Of a stretch of 64,000 nt of DNA, positions 44,690 through 55,907 are shown in pieces (position 1 is the first letter of the stretch; the number at the start of each line of letters is the position of its first letter). The notes under the pieces were generated by a model. It was given only the letters and a program-made list of their open reading frames with translations. It was not told the origin of the DNA and ran no database searches. A program made the position numbers and the translations under genes. The stretch is from NCBI GenBank assembly GCA_034231615.1, contig CM067322.1, positions 101,579,587 to 101,643,586 on the forward strand. Direction: 5' to 3'. Source of the DNA: Meghimatium bilineatum (taxonomy: Eukaryota; Mollusca; Gastropoda; Stylommatophora; Philomycidae).

Positions 44690-44935
44690 TGATCACTGTT
44701 TACCTTCCATGCATGTATCAAGAAGCGATTAAGTAGGTTATTGGGTGGAATTTGCTGCGTCATCCCATTTAGGGCCAAAGTTGCACATAGGAAATGCCGA
44801 AGTCGGATGTGTCAGACCGAAAGAAGGCGTGGATATTGCAGCACGGCTGTAAACCATCACACAACTCATTGCTAAATCCTGCTAAGCTGCTGGAGTTTGT
44901 GATCGAACGCGGAGGAAGAAGAAAATGTAGATAAT
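44690..44935 (+). mobile_element. SINE-like repeat family A
   Basis: Sense: GTTTACCTTCCATGCATGTA, GAAGCGATTAAGTAGGTTAT, GAAGTCGGATGTGTCAGACC, ATCCTGCTAAGCTGCTGGAG and a GAGGAAGAAGAAA tail. Confidence 0.75.
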
Positions 44936-45196
44936 TGTCTTAATTGTACTCGGATTCCCCCACAATCACGTTGCCTCAAAATAACTGCACAACAGCTGTC
45001 GAGAATACCACTAAATAATCCGCCTCTTCTCCTTCTACCCTTGATTGTTCCGTGCACAATAGTTTTCAGAAAGTGAGTCGTGTCTCGTTACATGTCCAAA
45101 CCAAACAAGTTGATGCCGTTTCACCACTGTCACAAGTGGTTCTTGAGAACCAGCACATTTGTTTATTTGGGCACCACCGAGTAATAATCTGCTATA

Positions 45197-45466
45197 CTCT
45201 GTTCACTTTAAGAATGAAGTGGGTCAAAATATACCCTCATATTAATCCGTAACAACAGTTGATTTTTAAACAGCTGATGACATGTAAAAACAATATTATT
45301 TAAAAGATTCAAAAACAATATTTAAATAACATTAAAAACATTTAAAAACGAAATTTAAAAACAATATTATTAGGCACTTAACAATCGATTGCAATGATTA
45401 TAATGCGTTCTGAGCCCAACAACCAACCAGAAGTACTGACCCACTTTATTCTTATAGTGAACAGAG
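45197..45466 (+). mobile_element. 270-bp MITE (family F), intact copy
   Basis: Inverted ends CTCTGTTCACTTTAAGAATG and CATTCTTATAGTGAACAGAG-like (imperfect, about 30 bp), flanked by TA on both sides (45195-45196 and 45467-45468). No coding capacity. The TA duplication suggests mobilisation by a Tc1/mariner-type transposase. A second copy lies at 50932-51166 in reverse orientation. Confidence 0.85.
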
Positions 45467-45599
45467 TATTCCACACTTAATACTAATATATGTATAAATA
45501 CTACTCCCACACTTAATACCAAATTCGATTTGGGCGCCACCGAATAAAATTCCGCCCATGGAAATTATACACTTGATCGTATCGGCACAGCAACCTAAT

Positions 45600-45935
45600 G
45601 CGTCACTTGACTCACCTGTCATAAATAGAGGGATACGATATGCTGTGTGAGTGTGTATTGATAAAATTCACTCAGGGAGCTAGCCTCACGTGCGAGCACA
45701 TCACACGGTATTACATGGGACACATTGCGCACGAGCGCCGGTCTATTAATATCTGATGACGTGGTCGAGCGTTCTGATAGGTTGAGCACATCATCGCTGT
45801 AAACAGTGACGTAGTTTCTAACATGGCCGTGTTACTAAAAATAGCATCAAATGCACGTGAGACCAACGTCAACAGGTGTGAGAGTTCACGTGTTCCAGTT
45901 ACCGTACTCATGGTATGACGTCAACAGGTGTGTGG
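45600..45935. promoter_or_regulatory. Candidate regulatory module rich in ACGT-core motifs
   Basis: Unique, CpG-richer sequence between repeats. Motifs: AP-1-like TGACTCA at 45608, TATA-like ATAAATAG at 45621, CACGTG E-boxes at 45687, 45854 and 45887, TGACGT at 45757 and 45807, and a full CRE palindrome TGACGTCA at 45916. ACGTCAACAGGTGTG occurs twice (about 45867 and 45919). Function is inferred from motif density only. Confidence 0.35.
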
Positions 45936-46074
45936 TCTATTTTGTCCTCAGGAGTTAGAAGTTGCTCAATTGCAATGATAAATGTTGATAAAATACAAGA
46001 GGAATGTTCCATTTCAGGTGCCATCAATTCTCCATATACAGCTCGGCTTCAACCGTGAGTCTCGACAATACAAG

Positions 46075-46280
46075 ACGTGCCAACAGAATTAAAATAAGAC
46101 TTTTTAGGGGGTTTTTTCCCCCAAAGTATTTTATTTTTATTATTTGTGCATTGGCAGACGACGCACGCAACGTATACACAAAACGACCAACGAAAATCAC
46201 GACAATAATTAAAATCGTCGCGTATGAGGTCTTGTTTTGATTCTGTTCGTACGGATATTCTATTGGTGACAGTCACGCTT
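46075..46280. mobile_element. MITE-like family E
   Basis: CAACAGAATTAAAATAAGAC near the left pairs with GGTCTTGTTTTGATTCTGTT near the right as imperfect inverted repeats. The middle holds GACCAACGAAAATCACGA, also seen at 34490, 55325 and 55918. Confidence 0.6.
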
Positions 46281-46284
46281 CAAT

Positions 46285-46655
46285 GCGGTCAATTTAGAGG
46301 TAGAAACTCATATATTGGGGGTTGGAGGTTCAGGAGGTTTTGTAGTGTATATTTTGAATATATATATTGTTGTCTACCTCATCTCTTCATAGAGGTTATC
46401 GTATGTTGAAACGCCTTCTTAACAATGACATGTTTAACACACATATTTAGTTATTACTCATATTTAATCCTTTTAAGTTCACTTTTTCTGATATATTATG
46501 TTTTCTTGTAATGTAAGATCTCACTCTTTGTGCGGTTTTTTTTAAACCATCACTTCTCCACCAGAAAATCAAGATTGAAAAGACAGACACATCTACAATT
46601 TTTATACCAACACTCTACTACCAATGTCACACATGGTCTTTAGCAGTTTCGCAGA
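46285..46655. other. No gene recognised
   Basis: AT-rich unassigned sequence. Confidence 0.45.
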
Positions 46656-46659
46656 AAAA

Positions 46660-46985
46660 TAAAATCGTTACATGTGAAATGAAGTGTCTGAGAAAAGCTG
46701 AAATCGTTATTAAACTAGATAAAATAAGAAATGAAGAAATTGGGGGGAAAAAAAGTTGGTATAACAACATGTATTGAACATATGCAAAATATCAAGTAAA
46801 ATGGTTCGGTCACCGTATGAGAATTAACCCAAATGAAATACCAAAAAGAGTATGTAACCATTGAGTATCCGAGCCAAAGGTGAACCAAGAAAACGGTGAA
46901 CAGAATACATCAAGATAACTTTGAGTAAACACGGACTCAACGCAACCAAGAAGACACATCTGGTAGTGGAACTACAACTGAATCT
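46660..46985 (+). mobile_element. Decayed LINE RT C-terminal fragment
   Basis: Trace KYQVKWFGHRMRINPNEIPK followed by broken KVNQENGEQN-like residues resembles the GHxxRM...IPKR tail of endonuclease-RT proteins. Confidence 0.55.
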
Positions 46986-47104
46986 CTCACATCTAAACTT
47001 AACAGCAAGTGTGGATAATATGTACCATCATTCAGTTGGCAAAAGGCAATGTACAATTGTTTTTTTCTTATTTAACTACCACTAGCTCCCCCCCCCCATT
47101 TCCG

Positions 47105-47335
47105 TTAGGTTATTGATCAATGCCTCACGCTGTGGCGGGGAAGTGCAGGGATCGTCTGTGACGGTCAAGATACCGGGTTCGAATCCCACCGCAAGAAAAT
47201 GAGCATCTGGCCTGTTCAGACAGAAATGGCAAACTATTGAATGTATTTATATTACCTAGCAAAACAATACAGCCCAAACAATTCTAGGCTGATGACTACT
47301 TCCTGAATGCAACCAATTTTTAAAAAAAAAGTATA
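47105..47335 (+). mobile_element. tRNA-derived SINE (family B)
   Basis: Box B CGGGTTCGAATCCCACCG is perfect; the box A region (GCTGTGGCGGGGAAGTGCAG) is poor. The body includes TGGCAAACTATTGAATGTAT and the end is A-rich. A minus-strand copy lies at 55695-55905. Confidence 0.75.
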
Positions 47336-47339
47336 TGAA

Positions 47340-47470
47340 CACTACATAATTCTATGTAGTTCCCTTCTATATTGGTGCCCTTTTCATTGTTTGTTTGTCC
47401 CTACCTTGATAAGACCCTTTGGTCGAAACGTCGATTAGTTCTGTTGGTAAGCTCTCTGTAAAACTTTGTT
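47340..47470 (+). mobile_element. Penelope-like element 3' terminal fragment, copy 3
   Basis: TTTTCATTGTTTGTTTGTCC, then the hammerhead-like motif and GTAAAACTTTGTTA, as in copies 1 and 2. Confidence 0.6.
47406..47432 (+). ncRNA. Hammerhead-like ribozyme core, copy 3
   Basis: TTGATAA, perfect stem GACC/GGTC with loop CTTT, then GAAACGTC. The best preserved of the three; differs from the canonical core only at positions 3 (U) and 8 (A). Confidence 0.5.
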
Positions 47471-47544
47471 ATATCTATCTATCTGTCTTATCTCTGGGGT
47501 TTTTTTCCTGTAAGTAGTGACGACCGGTTTTCTCGTTATGACAC

Positions 47545-47622
47545 GTTTGATCATTTACAATAATATTGTGACATCTCAGAATGATCGTTTACAATAATAT
47601 TGTGACATCTCAGAATGATCGT
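47545..47622. repeat. 37-bp tandem duplication
   Basis: ATCATTTACAATAATATTGT through CATCTCAGA occurs twice; the second begins ATCGTTTACAATAA. Confidence 0.85.
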
Positions 47623-47761
47623 AACTCACCTTCATGTTTTTCAATCCACCTTTTTCTTGGCCTTCCTCTGTATATAGATGTTTCCATGTTCATGTTGTAT
47701 GCTCTTACCGCTGGTCAATAAGGGTTCAATCTCATTAAGAGGATAACCATTTCGGTCTCAT

Positions 47762-48385
47762 GTTATCAATATATTTGAGCACAGACGTTGTTCCAACAGT
47801 TCTTGTATTTGAGCACATACGTTGTTCCAACAGTTCTTGTATTTGAGCACATACGTTGTTCCAACAGTTCTTGTATTTGAGCACATACGTTGTTCCAACA
47901 GTTCTTGTATTTGAGCACAGACGTTGTTCCAACAGTTCTTGTATTTGAGCACATACGTTGTTCCAACAGTTCTTGTATTTGAGCACAGACGTTGTTCCAA
48001 CAGTTCTTGTATTTGAGCACATACGTTGTTCCTACAGTTCTTGTATTTGAGCACAGACGTTGTTCCAACAGTTCTTGTATTTGAGCACAGACGTTGTTCC
48101 AACAGTTCTTGTATTTGAGCACAGACGTTGTTCCAACAGTTCTTGTATTTGAGCACAGACGTTGTTCCAACAGTTCTTGTATTTGAGCACAGACGTTGTT
48201 CCAACAGTTCTTGTATTTGAGCACAGACGTTGTTCCAACAGTTCTTGTATTTGAGCACATACGTTGTTCCTACAGTTCTTGTATTTGAGCACAGACGTTG
48301 TTCCAACAGTTCTTGTATTTGAGCACAGACGTTGTTCCAACAGTTCTTGTATTTGAGCACAGACGTTGTTCCAACAGTTCTTGTA
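47762..48385. repeat. 34-bp minisatellite, about 18 units
   Basis: Unit GTTCCAACAGTTCTTGTATT then TGAGCACAGACGTT, with CATACGTT and CCTACAG variants. Confidence 0.97.
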
Positions 48386-48389
48386 ATTT

Positions 48390-48600
48390 CCTCATTTCTG
48401 AAAAACCTAGTTCACGAATTTGTTATTTATTATTTGTGTATAAGTATCTACCTTTATGGTGCATGCTTTTACTGGTCGCACACTAAGGTAGTTTTGTTAT
48501 CATTGAATATGTACCTGGATTTTCTCAGGTAAACAGAATCCAAACTGTTAAGTGATTTAAGGCTGACACTGTCAATTAGTTAAACGATTTTCTATTGTGT
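48390..48600. other. No gene recognised
   Basis: Unassigned. Confidence 0.4.
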
Positions 48601-48614
48601 ATCCCCAGGTGAAT

Positions 48615-48995
<381 letters not shown>

Positions 48996-49325
48996 TCATT
49001 CACCTATCTTCCTGTGTAAATCAGAGACATTCACCTATCTTCCTGTATAAATCAGAGACATTCACCTATCTTCTTGTGTAAATCAGTCATTCACCTATCT
49101 TCCTGTGTAAATCAGAGACATTCACCTATCTTCTTGTGTAAATCAGTCATTCACCTATCTTCCTGTGTAAATCAGTCATTCACCTATCTTCCTGTGTAAA
49201 TCAGAGACATTCATCTATCTTCTTGTGTAAATCAGTCATTCACCTATCTTCCTGTGTAAATCAGAGACAATCACCTATCTTCTTGTGTAAATCAGAGACA
49301 TTTACATATCTTCCCGTGTAAATTT
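48996..49325. repeat. 27-31-bp minisatellite, about 11 units
   Basis: ATTCACCTATCTTCCTGTGT plus AAATCAG, with or without AGAC. Confidence 0.93.
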
Positions 49326-49329
49326 CTCT

Positions 49330-49815
49330 TTTGGATAAGTTCCTAGAACTAAAAATATGTCTAGTTTCTCAAGAGAGGTGTTACAACATGCCCCCCTCCC
49401 TCATCAACCTGTATCTACGGGCTTGACCGACGTCCTGAGACGAGACAATACTCGTGCATGTCAAGCGACCAAACCAGACACAGCTGGAAAAACCAATCGT
49501 CATTCAGTCCCGCGACAACTAAAACGTAAGCACAGAAAATACAATGGATAGACAGATACAAAACTCTAGGAGAATAAGAACAATTTATCGAAAGAAATAT
49601 TTCAATTTTATGTGTCCTGGTATCGTCTGATTGAAGCCACTTGACACGCAGATTGAAATGGAGGCATGCGAATCGAAGCTTAGCTTATGCAACACAGTTT
49701 GTGATTTCATCACAACGTTTCCAACGATAATTTGATTCATTATGTAAGTTTGCTGTCGGACAAATAAACAGGTTCTAGGAATATCCTTGGTCATTTAGGT
49801 TTATATAGACACTTG
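49330..49815. other. No gene recognised
   Basis: Unassigned unique-looking sequence; the short frame 49357-49551 has no recognised motif. Confidence 0.45.
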
Positions 49816-49817
49816 AG

Positions 49818-50590
49818 GTAAGTAGGTGTTAGATGTGCGGTTATGTAGGTGTGTTGTTTCGTAGTTGTGCGGTTATGTAGGTGTGTTGTTTTGTAGATTT
49901 TAGGTTATGTAGGTGTGTTGTTTTGTAGATGTTAGGTTATGTAGGTGTGTTGTTTCGTAGTTGTGCGGTTATGTAGGTGTGTTGTTTTGTAGATTTTAGG
50001 TTATGTAGGTGTGTTGTTTTGTAGATTTTAGGTTATGTAGGTGTGTTGTTTTGTAGATGTTAGGTTATGTAGGTGTGTTGTTTTGTAGATGTTAGGTTAT
50101 GTAGGTGTTTATGTTTTGTAGATGTGCGGTTATGTAGATGTGTTGTTTTGTAGATTTTAGGTTATGTAGGTGTGTTGTTTTGTAGATGTTAGGTTATGTA
50201 GGTGTGTTGTTTTGTAGATGTGTGGTTATGTATGTGTGTTGTTTTGTAGTTTTGCGGTTATGTAGGTGTGTTGTTTTGTAGATTTTAGGTTATGTAGGTG
50301 TGTTGTTTTGTAGTTTTGCGGTTATGTAAGTGTGTTGTTTTGTAGATGTTAGGTTAATTAGGTGTGTTGTTTTGTAGTTGTGCGGTTATGTAAGTGTGTT
50401 GTTTTGTAGATTTTAGGCTATGTAGATGTGTTGTTTTGTAGATGTGCGGTTATGTAAGTGTGTTGTTTTGTAGATTTTAGGCTATGTAGATGTGTTGTTT
50501 TGTAGATGTGCGGTTATGTAGATGTGTTGTTTTGTAGATGTGCGGTTATGTAGGTGTGTTGTTTTGTAGATGTGCGGTTATGTAGGTTAC
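49818..50590. repeat. 30-bp satellite, about 25 units
   Basis: GGTTATGTAGGTGTGTTGTT then TTGTAGATGTTA, with TGTGC and TTTTA variants. Confidence 0.95.
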
Positions 50591-50594
50591 GTAT

Positions 50595-51450
50595 AGACTG
50601 TAACCTGTCCATCTTGTGATCTCACTTGTATATCTGCCTACCTCTTGTTCGCCTCCCCTCTACTTTACTCTCAAGTAAGGTCTTCAACAAGCTGTCACGT
50701 CTTTTAATATGTCCACAATATTTTGTTTCTTTGATCAATATTTCCTTTAATCATTCTTTCTTTATATTAAATGTTGTTAGAACTTCATTGTTTATTTTCT
50801 TCTATTTCCATGAGGTTCTCCCTATTCTTCTATATATCCACATCTTGTTGACACCAATTTTGTTTTCTGTAATAGAACATTGATGTCTGACTTATTCACC
50901 GAATTTATTACTAAAATAACATATAAATATACTCTGTTCACTTTAAGAATGAAGTGAGTCAGTGCTTCTGATTGGTTGTTGGAAGCAGAACGCATTAATC
51001 GATTGTTTTTAAATATTTTTATAATGTTTAAATATTGTTTTTAAATGTTTTAAATAATATTGTTTTTACATGTCATCAGCTGTTTAAAAAGCAGATGTTG
51101 TCGCGGAGTAATGTGTGGGAGGGGGGGTGTTGTTTTGACCCACTTCATTCTTAGAGTGAACAATGTTATAGTTACTTGTTCATTGTCCATGTTTCTGAAC
51201 CATACATCAATATGGAATAGATGTAGCGTTTTATAATTCACGTTTTTAGAGTGTTCATAATGTATTCAGATGTGAATATTTTCCTCATGCCGTTGAAAGT
51301 ATTTTTGGCTATTTATGTTCTCATTTTAACTTCTGTTTCACATCTGCCGTCATTTGTGATGATGTGTCAGAGATATTGGCATGTTCTACTTGTAGTAGTT
51401 TCTCTCCATGTATTCTTATGTTTTCCAAATGTTCTACAATTTTGTTGATT
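50595..51450 (-). mobile_element. RTE-like LINE fragment interrupted by a MITE
   Basis: Minus strand: 51167-51450 matches the region around YSILMYGSETWT of the copy at 30520, and 50595-50880 matches DKIDAFEMW...RRI to the 3' end. The pieces are separated by the MITE at 50932-51166 plus about 50 bp of unassigned sequence. Confidence 0.75.
50932..51166 (-). mobile_element. MITE family F, copy 2
   Basis: CTCTGTTCACTTTAAGAATG at the left and CATTCTTAGAGTGAACAATG at the right, with TA at 50930-50931 and 51167-51168. The interior is the reverse complement of 45197-45466 (for example TTACATGTCATCAGCTGTTT). Contains a G-run. Confidence 0.8.
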
Positions 51451-51454
51451 TTTA

Positions 51455-51930
51455 TTTGTTATGTATTGAGACGTTAATTCCTCTAATTATTTGTAAACAA
51501 TGTCGATTTTTCATACGAGCGGATGGAATAATACTGTCACAAATGTGACATACGAGCTGATGGAATAATACTGTCACATATTTGGCGGAATGTTATTGTT
51601 TTATTACAAAATCTAGAACATCTGGGTCATAGGTCGTTCTAGCATAACTCGGTCACAAGACTGATAAGAAAACCATACTATTAATAATTGGTGGTATGAA
51701 TTATGAAGACTCAACGTAGCCAAGACTATTGTGAGACACAAAGTAGAGACTATTATGAGACACAAAGTAGAGAAGACTATTATGAGACACAAAGTAGTCA
51801 CGGATAGGCAATGTAGACAAAATATTCACGGATGACGTCAAGTTAGACTTACTGAAACTACAACCTCTATATATTGTTATGGTCACATCTTTGATATGTC
51901 ATATAACTAATTTAAATACCCCCCCCCCTC
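51455..51930. other. No gene recognised; short 25-bp repeat
   Basis: GACTATTATGAGACACAAAG repeated about three times at 51722-51797; TACGAGCGGATGGAATAATA-like duplicate at 51515 and 51550. Confidence 0.5.
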
Positions 51931-51934
51931 CCCA

Positions 51935-52095
51935 CCGAAGTCGGATGTGTCGGGATATTGGCGCAAATACAACGGCGACATAACACATTTGTATTCTCTG
52001 GACTACATCCTGCTGGAAATCTAGTAGCACCATGGTCCTGCTACAAGGGAGATCCAGTTGGAGTTTGAGAATGAACGCTGAAGAAGAAGAAGATA
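51935..52095 (+). mobile_element. SINE-like repeat family C
   Basis: CCGAAGTCGGATGTGTCGGG, TACATCCTGCTGGAAATCTA, GGAGTTTGAGAATGAACGCT and a GAAGAAGAAGA tail; compact and complete-looking. Confidence 0.8.
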
Positions 52096-52159
52096 AACAC
52101 TCCTTTTGGAAATGAGGTTACCTCATCATAAGAAATACTTGTGATTTGTAAGAAAAAGT

Positions 52160-52453
52160 CTTACAACATACATCTATCACATCTGTACAACATACATCTA
52201 TCACATCTGTACTACATACATCTATCACATCTGCACTACATACATCTATCACATCTGTACTACATACATCTATCACATCTGTACTACATACATCTATCAC
52301 ATCTGTACTACATACATCTATCACATCTGCACTACATACATCTATCACATCTGTACTACATACATCTATCACATCTGTACTACATACATCTATCACATCT
52401 GTACTACATACATCTATCACATCTGCACTACATACATCTATCACATATGTACA
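52160..52453. repeat. 24-bp minisatellite, left block
   Basis: TACATACATCTATCACATCT plus GTAC, about 12 units. Confidence 0.97.
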
Positions 52454-52621
52454 CAGGGCCGGTCTTAGGTCATTGCAACCCATGCGGCTTCAGTGGGCCC
52501 CGCACTTTCATAGGCCCATAAATTCATATTATAATTTATTTTATTATCCTCTTCCCTACCCAGACTGGGCCCCGCGCAATCCGTTTTACATAGGGCCCCT
52601 CAATTGTTAGGGGCGGCCCTG
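52454..52621. mobile_element. 168-bp hAT-like MITE
   Basis: Ends CAGGGCCGGTCTTAGG and TTAGGGGCGGCCCTG form imperfect inverted repeats. The interior contains two GGGCCCC-type blocks. Flanking sequences TATGTACA and CTGTATAA may be a decayed 8-bp target duplication from the surrounding array. Confidence 0.65.
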
Positions 52622-53790
52622 CTGTATAACATACATCTAACACATCTGTACAACATAAATCTTCTATCACATTTCTACAACATAAATCTTCTATCACATT
52701 TCTACAACATAAATCTTCTATCACATTTCTACAACATAAATCTTCTATCATATTTCTACAACATAAATCTGTCACATTTCTACAGCATAAATCTATCACA
52801 TTTCTACAGCATAAATCTGTCACATTTCTACAGCATAAATCTGTCACATTTCTACAACATAAATCTATCACATTCTTACAACATAAATCTATCATATTTC
52901 TACAGCATAATCTGTCACATTTCTACAGCATAAATCTGTCACATTTCTAAGCATAAATCTATCATATTTCTACAACATAAATCTATCACATTCCTACAAC
53001 ATAAATCTATCATATTTCTACAGCATAAATCTATCACATTTCTACAGCATAAATCTGTCACATTTCTACAGCATAAATATGTCACATTTCTACAACATAA
53101 ATCTTCTATCACATTTCTACAACATAAATCTGTCACATTTCTACAACATAAATCTGTCACATTTCTACAACATAAATCTTCTATCACATTTCTACAACAT
53201 AAATCTTCTATCATATTTCTACAACATAAATCTTCTATCATAATTCTACAACATAAATCTTCTATTGTATTTCTACAACATAAATCTTGTATCATATTTC
53301 TACAACATAAATCTTCTATCATACTTTTAAAACATAAATCTGTCACATTTCTACAACAGAAATCTGTCACATTTCTACAGCATAAATCTGTCACATTTCT
53401 ACAGCATAAATCTATCATATTTCTACAGCATAAATCTGTCATATTTCTACAGCATGAATCTGTCACATTTCTACAACATAAATCTGTCACATTTCTACAA
53501 CATAAATATGTCATATTTCTACAGCATAAATCTTTCATATTACTACAGCATAAATCTGTCATATTTCTACAGCATAAATCTATCACATTTCTACAGCATA
53601 AATCTGTCACATTTCTACAGCATAAATCTATCATATTTCTACCGCATAAATCTGTCACATTTCTACAGCATAAATCTATCATATTTCTACCGCATAAATC
53701 TGTCACATTTCTACAGCATAAATCTATCATAAATCTATCATATCTCTACAGCATAAATCTGTCATATTTCTACAACATAAATCTGTCATA
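52622..53790. repeat. 24-27-bp satellite, right block
   Basis: TACAACATAAATCTATCACA then TTTC, about 47 units; a 27-bp version has CTTCTATCAC. Units with CAGCATAAATC dominate the right. Related to the left block but a different subfamily. Confidence 0.95.
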
Positions 53791-53919
53791 TTGTACAAAC
53801 AGTTATTTGAAACATACAAATCTATGATTGAGTAAACGGAATTTACAACAAGATTTATTGTCATAATTGATGTCCATAAACGGTCAATCCTCTTCAGTAT
53901 TCATTCTTATACTCGCACC

Positions 53920-53954
<35 letters not shown>

Positions 53955-54060
53955 AACAGGACAATGAGTATATTGTACTAGATTTCCAGCAGGATATAGA
54001 TGATTGTGTTGTCGTTTTATTTGTGCCAATGACACAACATATCCGTCTGCAAAATGGAGA
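53920..54060 (-). mobile_element. (TC)n tract and SINE family C fragment
   Basis: About 14 TC units at 53923-53951, then CTAGATTTCCAGCAGGATAT and GTTGTCGTTTTATTTGTGCC of family C in minus orientation. Confidence 0.65.
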
Positions 54061-54542
54061 TCTCGTTATGATAAAATTCAGACTTGAATAATGGTCTGGT
54101 GGTTTTCACATTTGGTTTAGCGTATAGTGGACTTCACATTTGATTTAGAGTATAGTGGAATTCTCATTTAATATGGAGCATAGTCGGCTTCACATTTGAT
54201 GTGGAGTACAGTGAACATCACACTTCACTTGGAATAAAGTTGATTCCACATTTGGTTTTGAGTATGGTGGACTTCACATTTGGTTTGGAGTCTGGTGGAG
54301 TTCACATTTGGTTTGGAGTCTGGTGGAGTTCACATTTGATGTGAAGTATAGTGGACTAAACATTAATTTTTTAGTATAGTGGAACACATTTGATGTGAAT
54401 TATAGTGGAATCACATTTCATTAGGAGTTTGGTGACTTTCACATTTAGTTTGGAGTATAGTGGATTTCACATTTGATGTGGATTATAGTGGACTTCATAT
54501 GTGATGTGGAGTATAGTGGACTTCGCATTGGATATGGAGTAT

Positions 54543-54555
54543 AGTGGATTTCACA
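54543..54555. repeat. Target-site duplication, left (13 bp)
   Basis: AGTGGATTTCACA, identical to 54788-54800. Confidence 0.9.
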
Positions 54556-54787
54556 CGTGTGACGATTGGCCGAGAGGTTAGAACGATAGTCTCACACGAG
54601 TGAGATCTAGAGTTCGATTCCTGGTAAGGACTGGGTTTTTTCTATCGAAGGGTAAATTAAAAAACTCACCCTGTACATGACGTGGCGACAGCAAGTGCAT
54701 GCGGCCTTTATCACACAGCTATTCAATCCCCTCCCTGCAACGCCTGAACTGGTAAAATGCAGTATTGAAATTTTTATTTTTTTTAAC
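54556..54787 (+). mobile_element. Full-length tRNA-derived SINE (family G)
   Basis: tRNA-like head with box A TTGGCCGAGAGGTTAGAACG and box B GAGTTCGATTCC, a body including CATGACGTGGCGACAGCAAG, and a T/A-rich 3' end. Exact 13-bp direct repeats on both sides show a complete retroposition event. Its box A layout resembles a tRNA-Ser or Leu type, which is inference. Confidence 0.88.
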
Positions 54788-54800
54788 AGTGGATTTCACA
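54788..54800. repeat. Target-site duplication, right (13 bp)
   Basis: AGTGGATTTCACA; resumes the 28-bp satellite. Confidence 0.9.
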
Positions 54801-55224
54801 TTTGATGTAGATTATAGCGGACTTCACATTTGATGTACAGTATAGTTGACTTCACATTTGATGTACAGTATAGTTGACTTCACATTCTGTTTGGAGTATA
54901 GTGAACTTACCTGTGATGTTGAGTATAGTGGACTTCACATTTAGTTTGGAGTCTGGTGGACTGCACATTTTGATTGGAGTACAGTGGGTTTCAAATTTGA
55001 TTAGGAGTCTGGTGGAGTTAACTTTTGGTTTCGAGTATAGTGGACTTCACATTTGATGTGAAGTATAGTGGACTTCCCGTTTGATGTGAAGTCTGGTGGG
55101 CTCACGCTTGAAACTGAAGATCATATAAAGAGGCGTAGTATAATTAATTTACCTACCGCCCTCATAGCGTTCTGTAGAGATCTATAAGTGCTCAGTGTAC
55201 CAAAGCTAATGTCGTAGGTTATGC

Positions 55225-55396
55225 AAGCGGCCGAGAGGTTGACCACATTAACGAAGTCGTGGTTATCGCCAATAAAGGTCTTGCAACAGAATTGAAACAA
55301 GACTTCCTACGTCATATGATCGATTATGTTCGTGAATTTCGTTGGTCACCGTTCGCAGGTGACACAAAATGTGTACATAATGGCCGTAGGACAGAC
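55225..55396. mobile_element. MITE-like family E, left part
   Basis: GGTCTTGCAACAGAATTGAA through GACACAAAATGTGTACATAA. Continues at 55910-56000 after an insertion. Confidence 0.5.
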
Positions 55397-55690
55397 GAAG
55401 CGTGTCTACGATACTGTTGTCACTGACTCTCTTTCAAATAGACACAAAGTATTTGCAAAAATCTTGCACAAGACAGGTCCGACTGGCGTCGTATAATCAA
55501 GAGTGGTGTAGTAGTTGCAGAGAACATCAGACATCATGTTGCGCAGCAAAAACGCGATAAAAGAATGACAAGATCTTCTCAATCTGCTCAAGATCTGACT
55601 CATCAGTTGGGCACATCGCGGACATCAACATCCACATCATTGTCCCAGTTTAGCTGAATGATTATCGTCGACTATAACGGACAGTAAAGA
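55384..55690 (+). other. Unclassified coding-like segment
   Basis: ATG at about 55380 gives MAVGQTKRVYDTVVTDSLSN and HKVFAKILHKTGPTGVV, then a stop. After a shift of frame, SGVVVAENIRHHVAQQKRDK continues to a stop at about 55656. Composition looks protein-like rather than repetitive, but I recognise no family and see no splice sites. It may be part of an unknown element inserted with the SINE at 55695. Confidence 0.3.
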
Positions 55691-55694
55691 GAAA

Positions 55695-55905
55695 CAAAAT
55701 GGTAGCATATCTTATGTAGGATGTAGCCATTTTCTAGCATTATTTGTTTTATTTTTTTGGCTGTAGTGATTTTCTAGGCAATAAAAGTACATTCAATAGT
55801 TTGCCATTTATTTCTGAACGTTCCGGATGCATGCTGCGGGATTCTAACCGGATACCTTGACCGTCACAGAAGTGCTAAAACCAGACCGGTCACAGAACCT
55901 GACCA
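55695..55905 (-). mobile_element. tRNA-derived SINE (family B)
   Basis: Minus strand: GTGACGGTCAAGGTATCCGG, a box B derivative GGTTAGAATCCC, then ATGGCAAACTATTGAATGTA, matching 47105-47335. Confidence 0.7.
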
Positions 55906-55907
55906 AC

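Larger units (their letters stand above)
54080..55095. repeat. Degenerate 28-bp satellite interrupted by a SINE
   Basis: Loose units of GTATAGTGGACTTCACATTT then GATGTGGA, with GTCTGGTGGA variants. The SINE at 54556-54787 splits it. Confidence 0.85.

Noticed and set aside
45711-45911. 66-residue minus-strand ORF starting MSTVTGTRELSHLL
   Set aside because: Plausible composition but no motif, no donor at the expected end, and it overlaps the motif-rich regulatory candidate.
47130-47195. Functional tRNA gene
   Set aside because: Box B is perfect but box A is poor, the cloverleaf is incomplete, and the sequence continues into a SINE body shared with 55695-55905.
47758-48360. Cysteine-rich repeat protein on the minus strand
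   Set aside because: 34-bp minisatellite. The frame is maintained only because three frames rotate through a stop-free unit.
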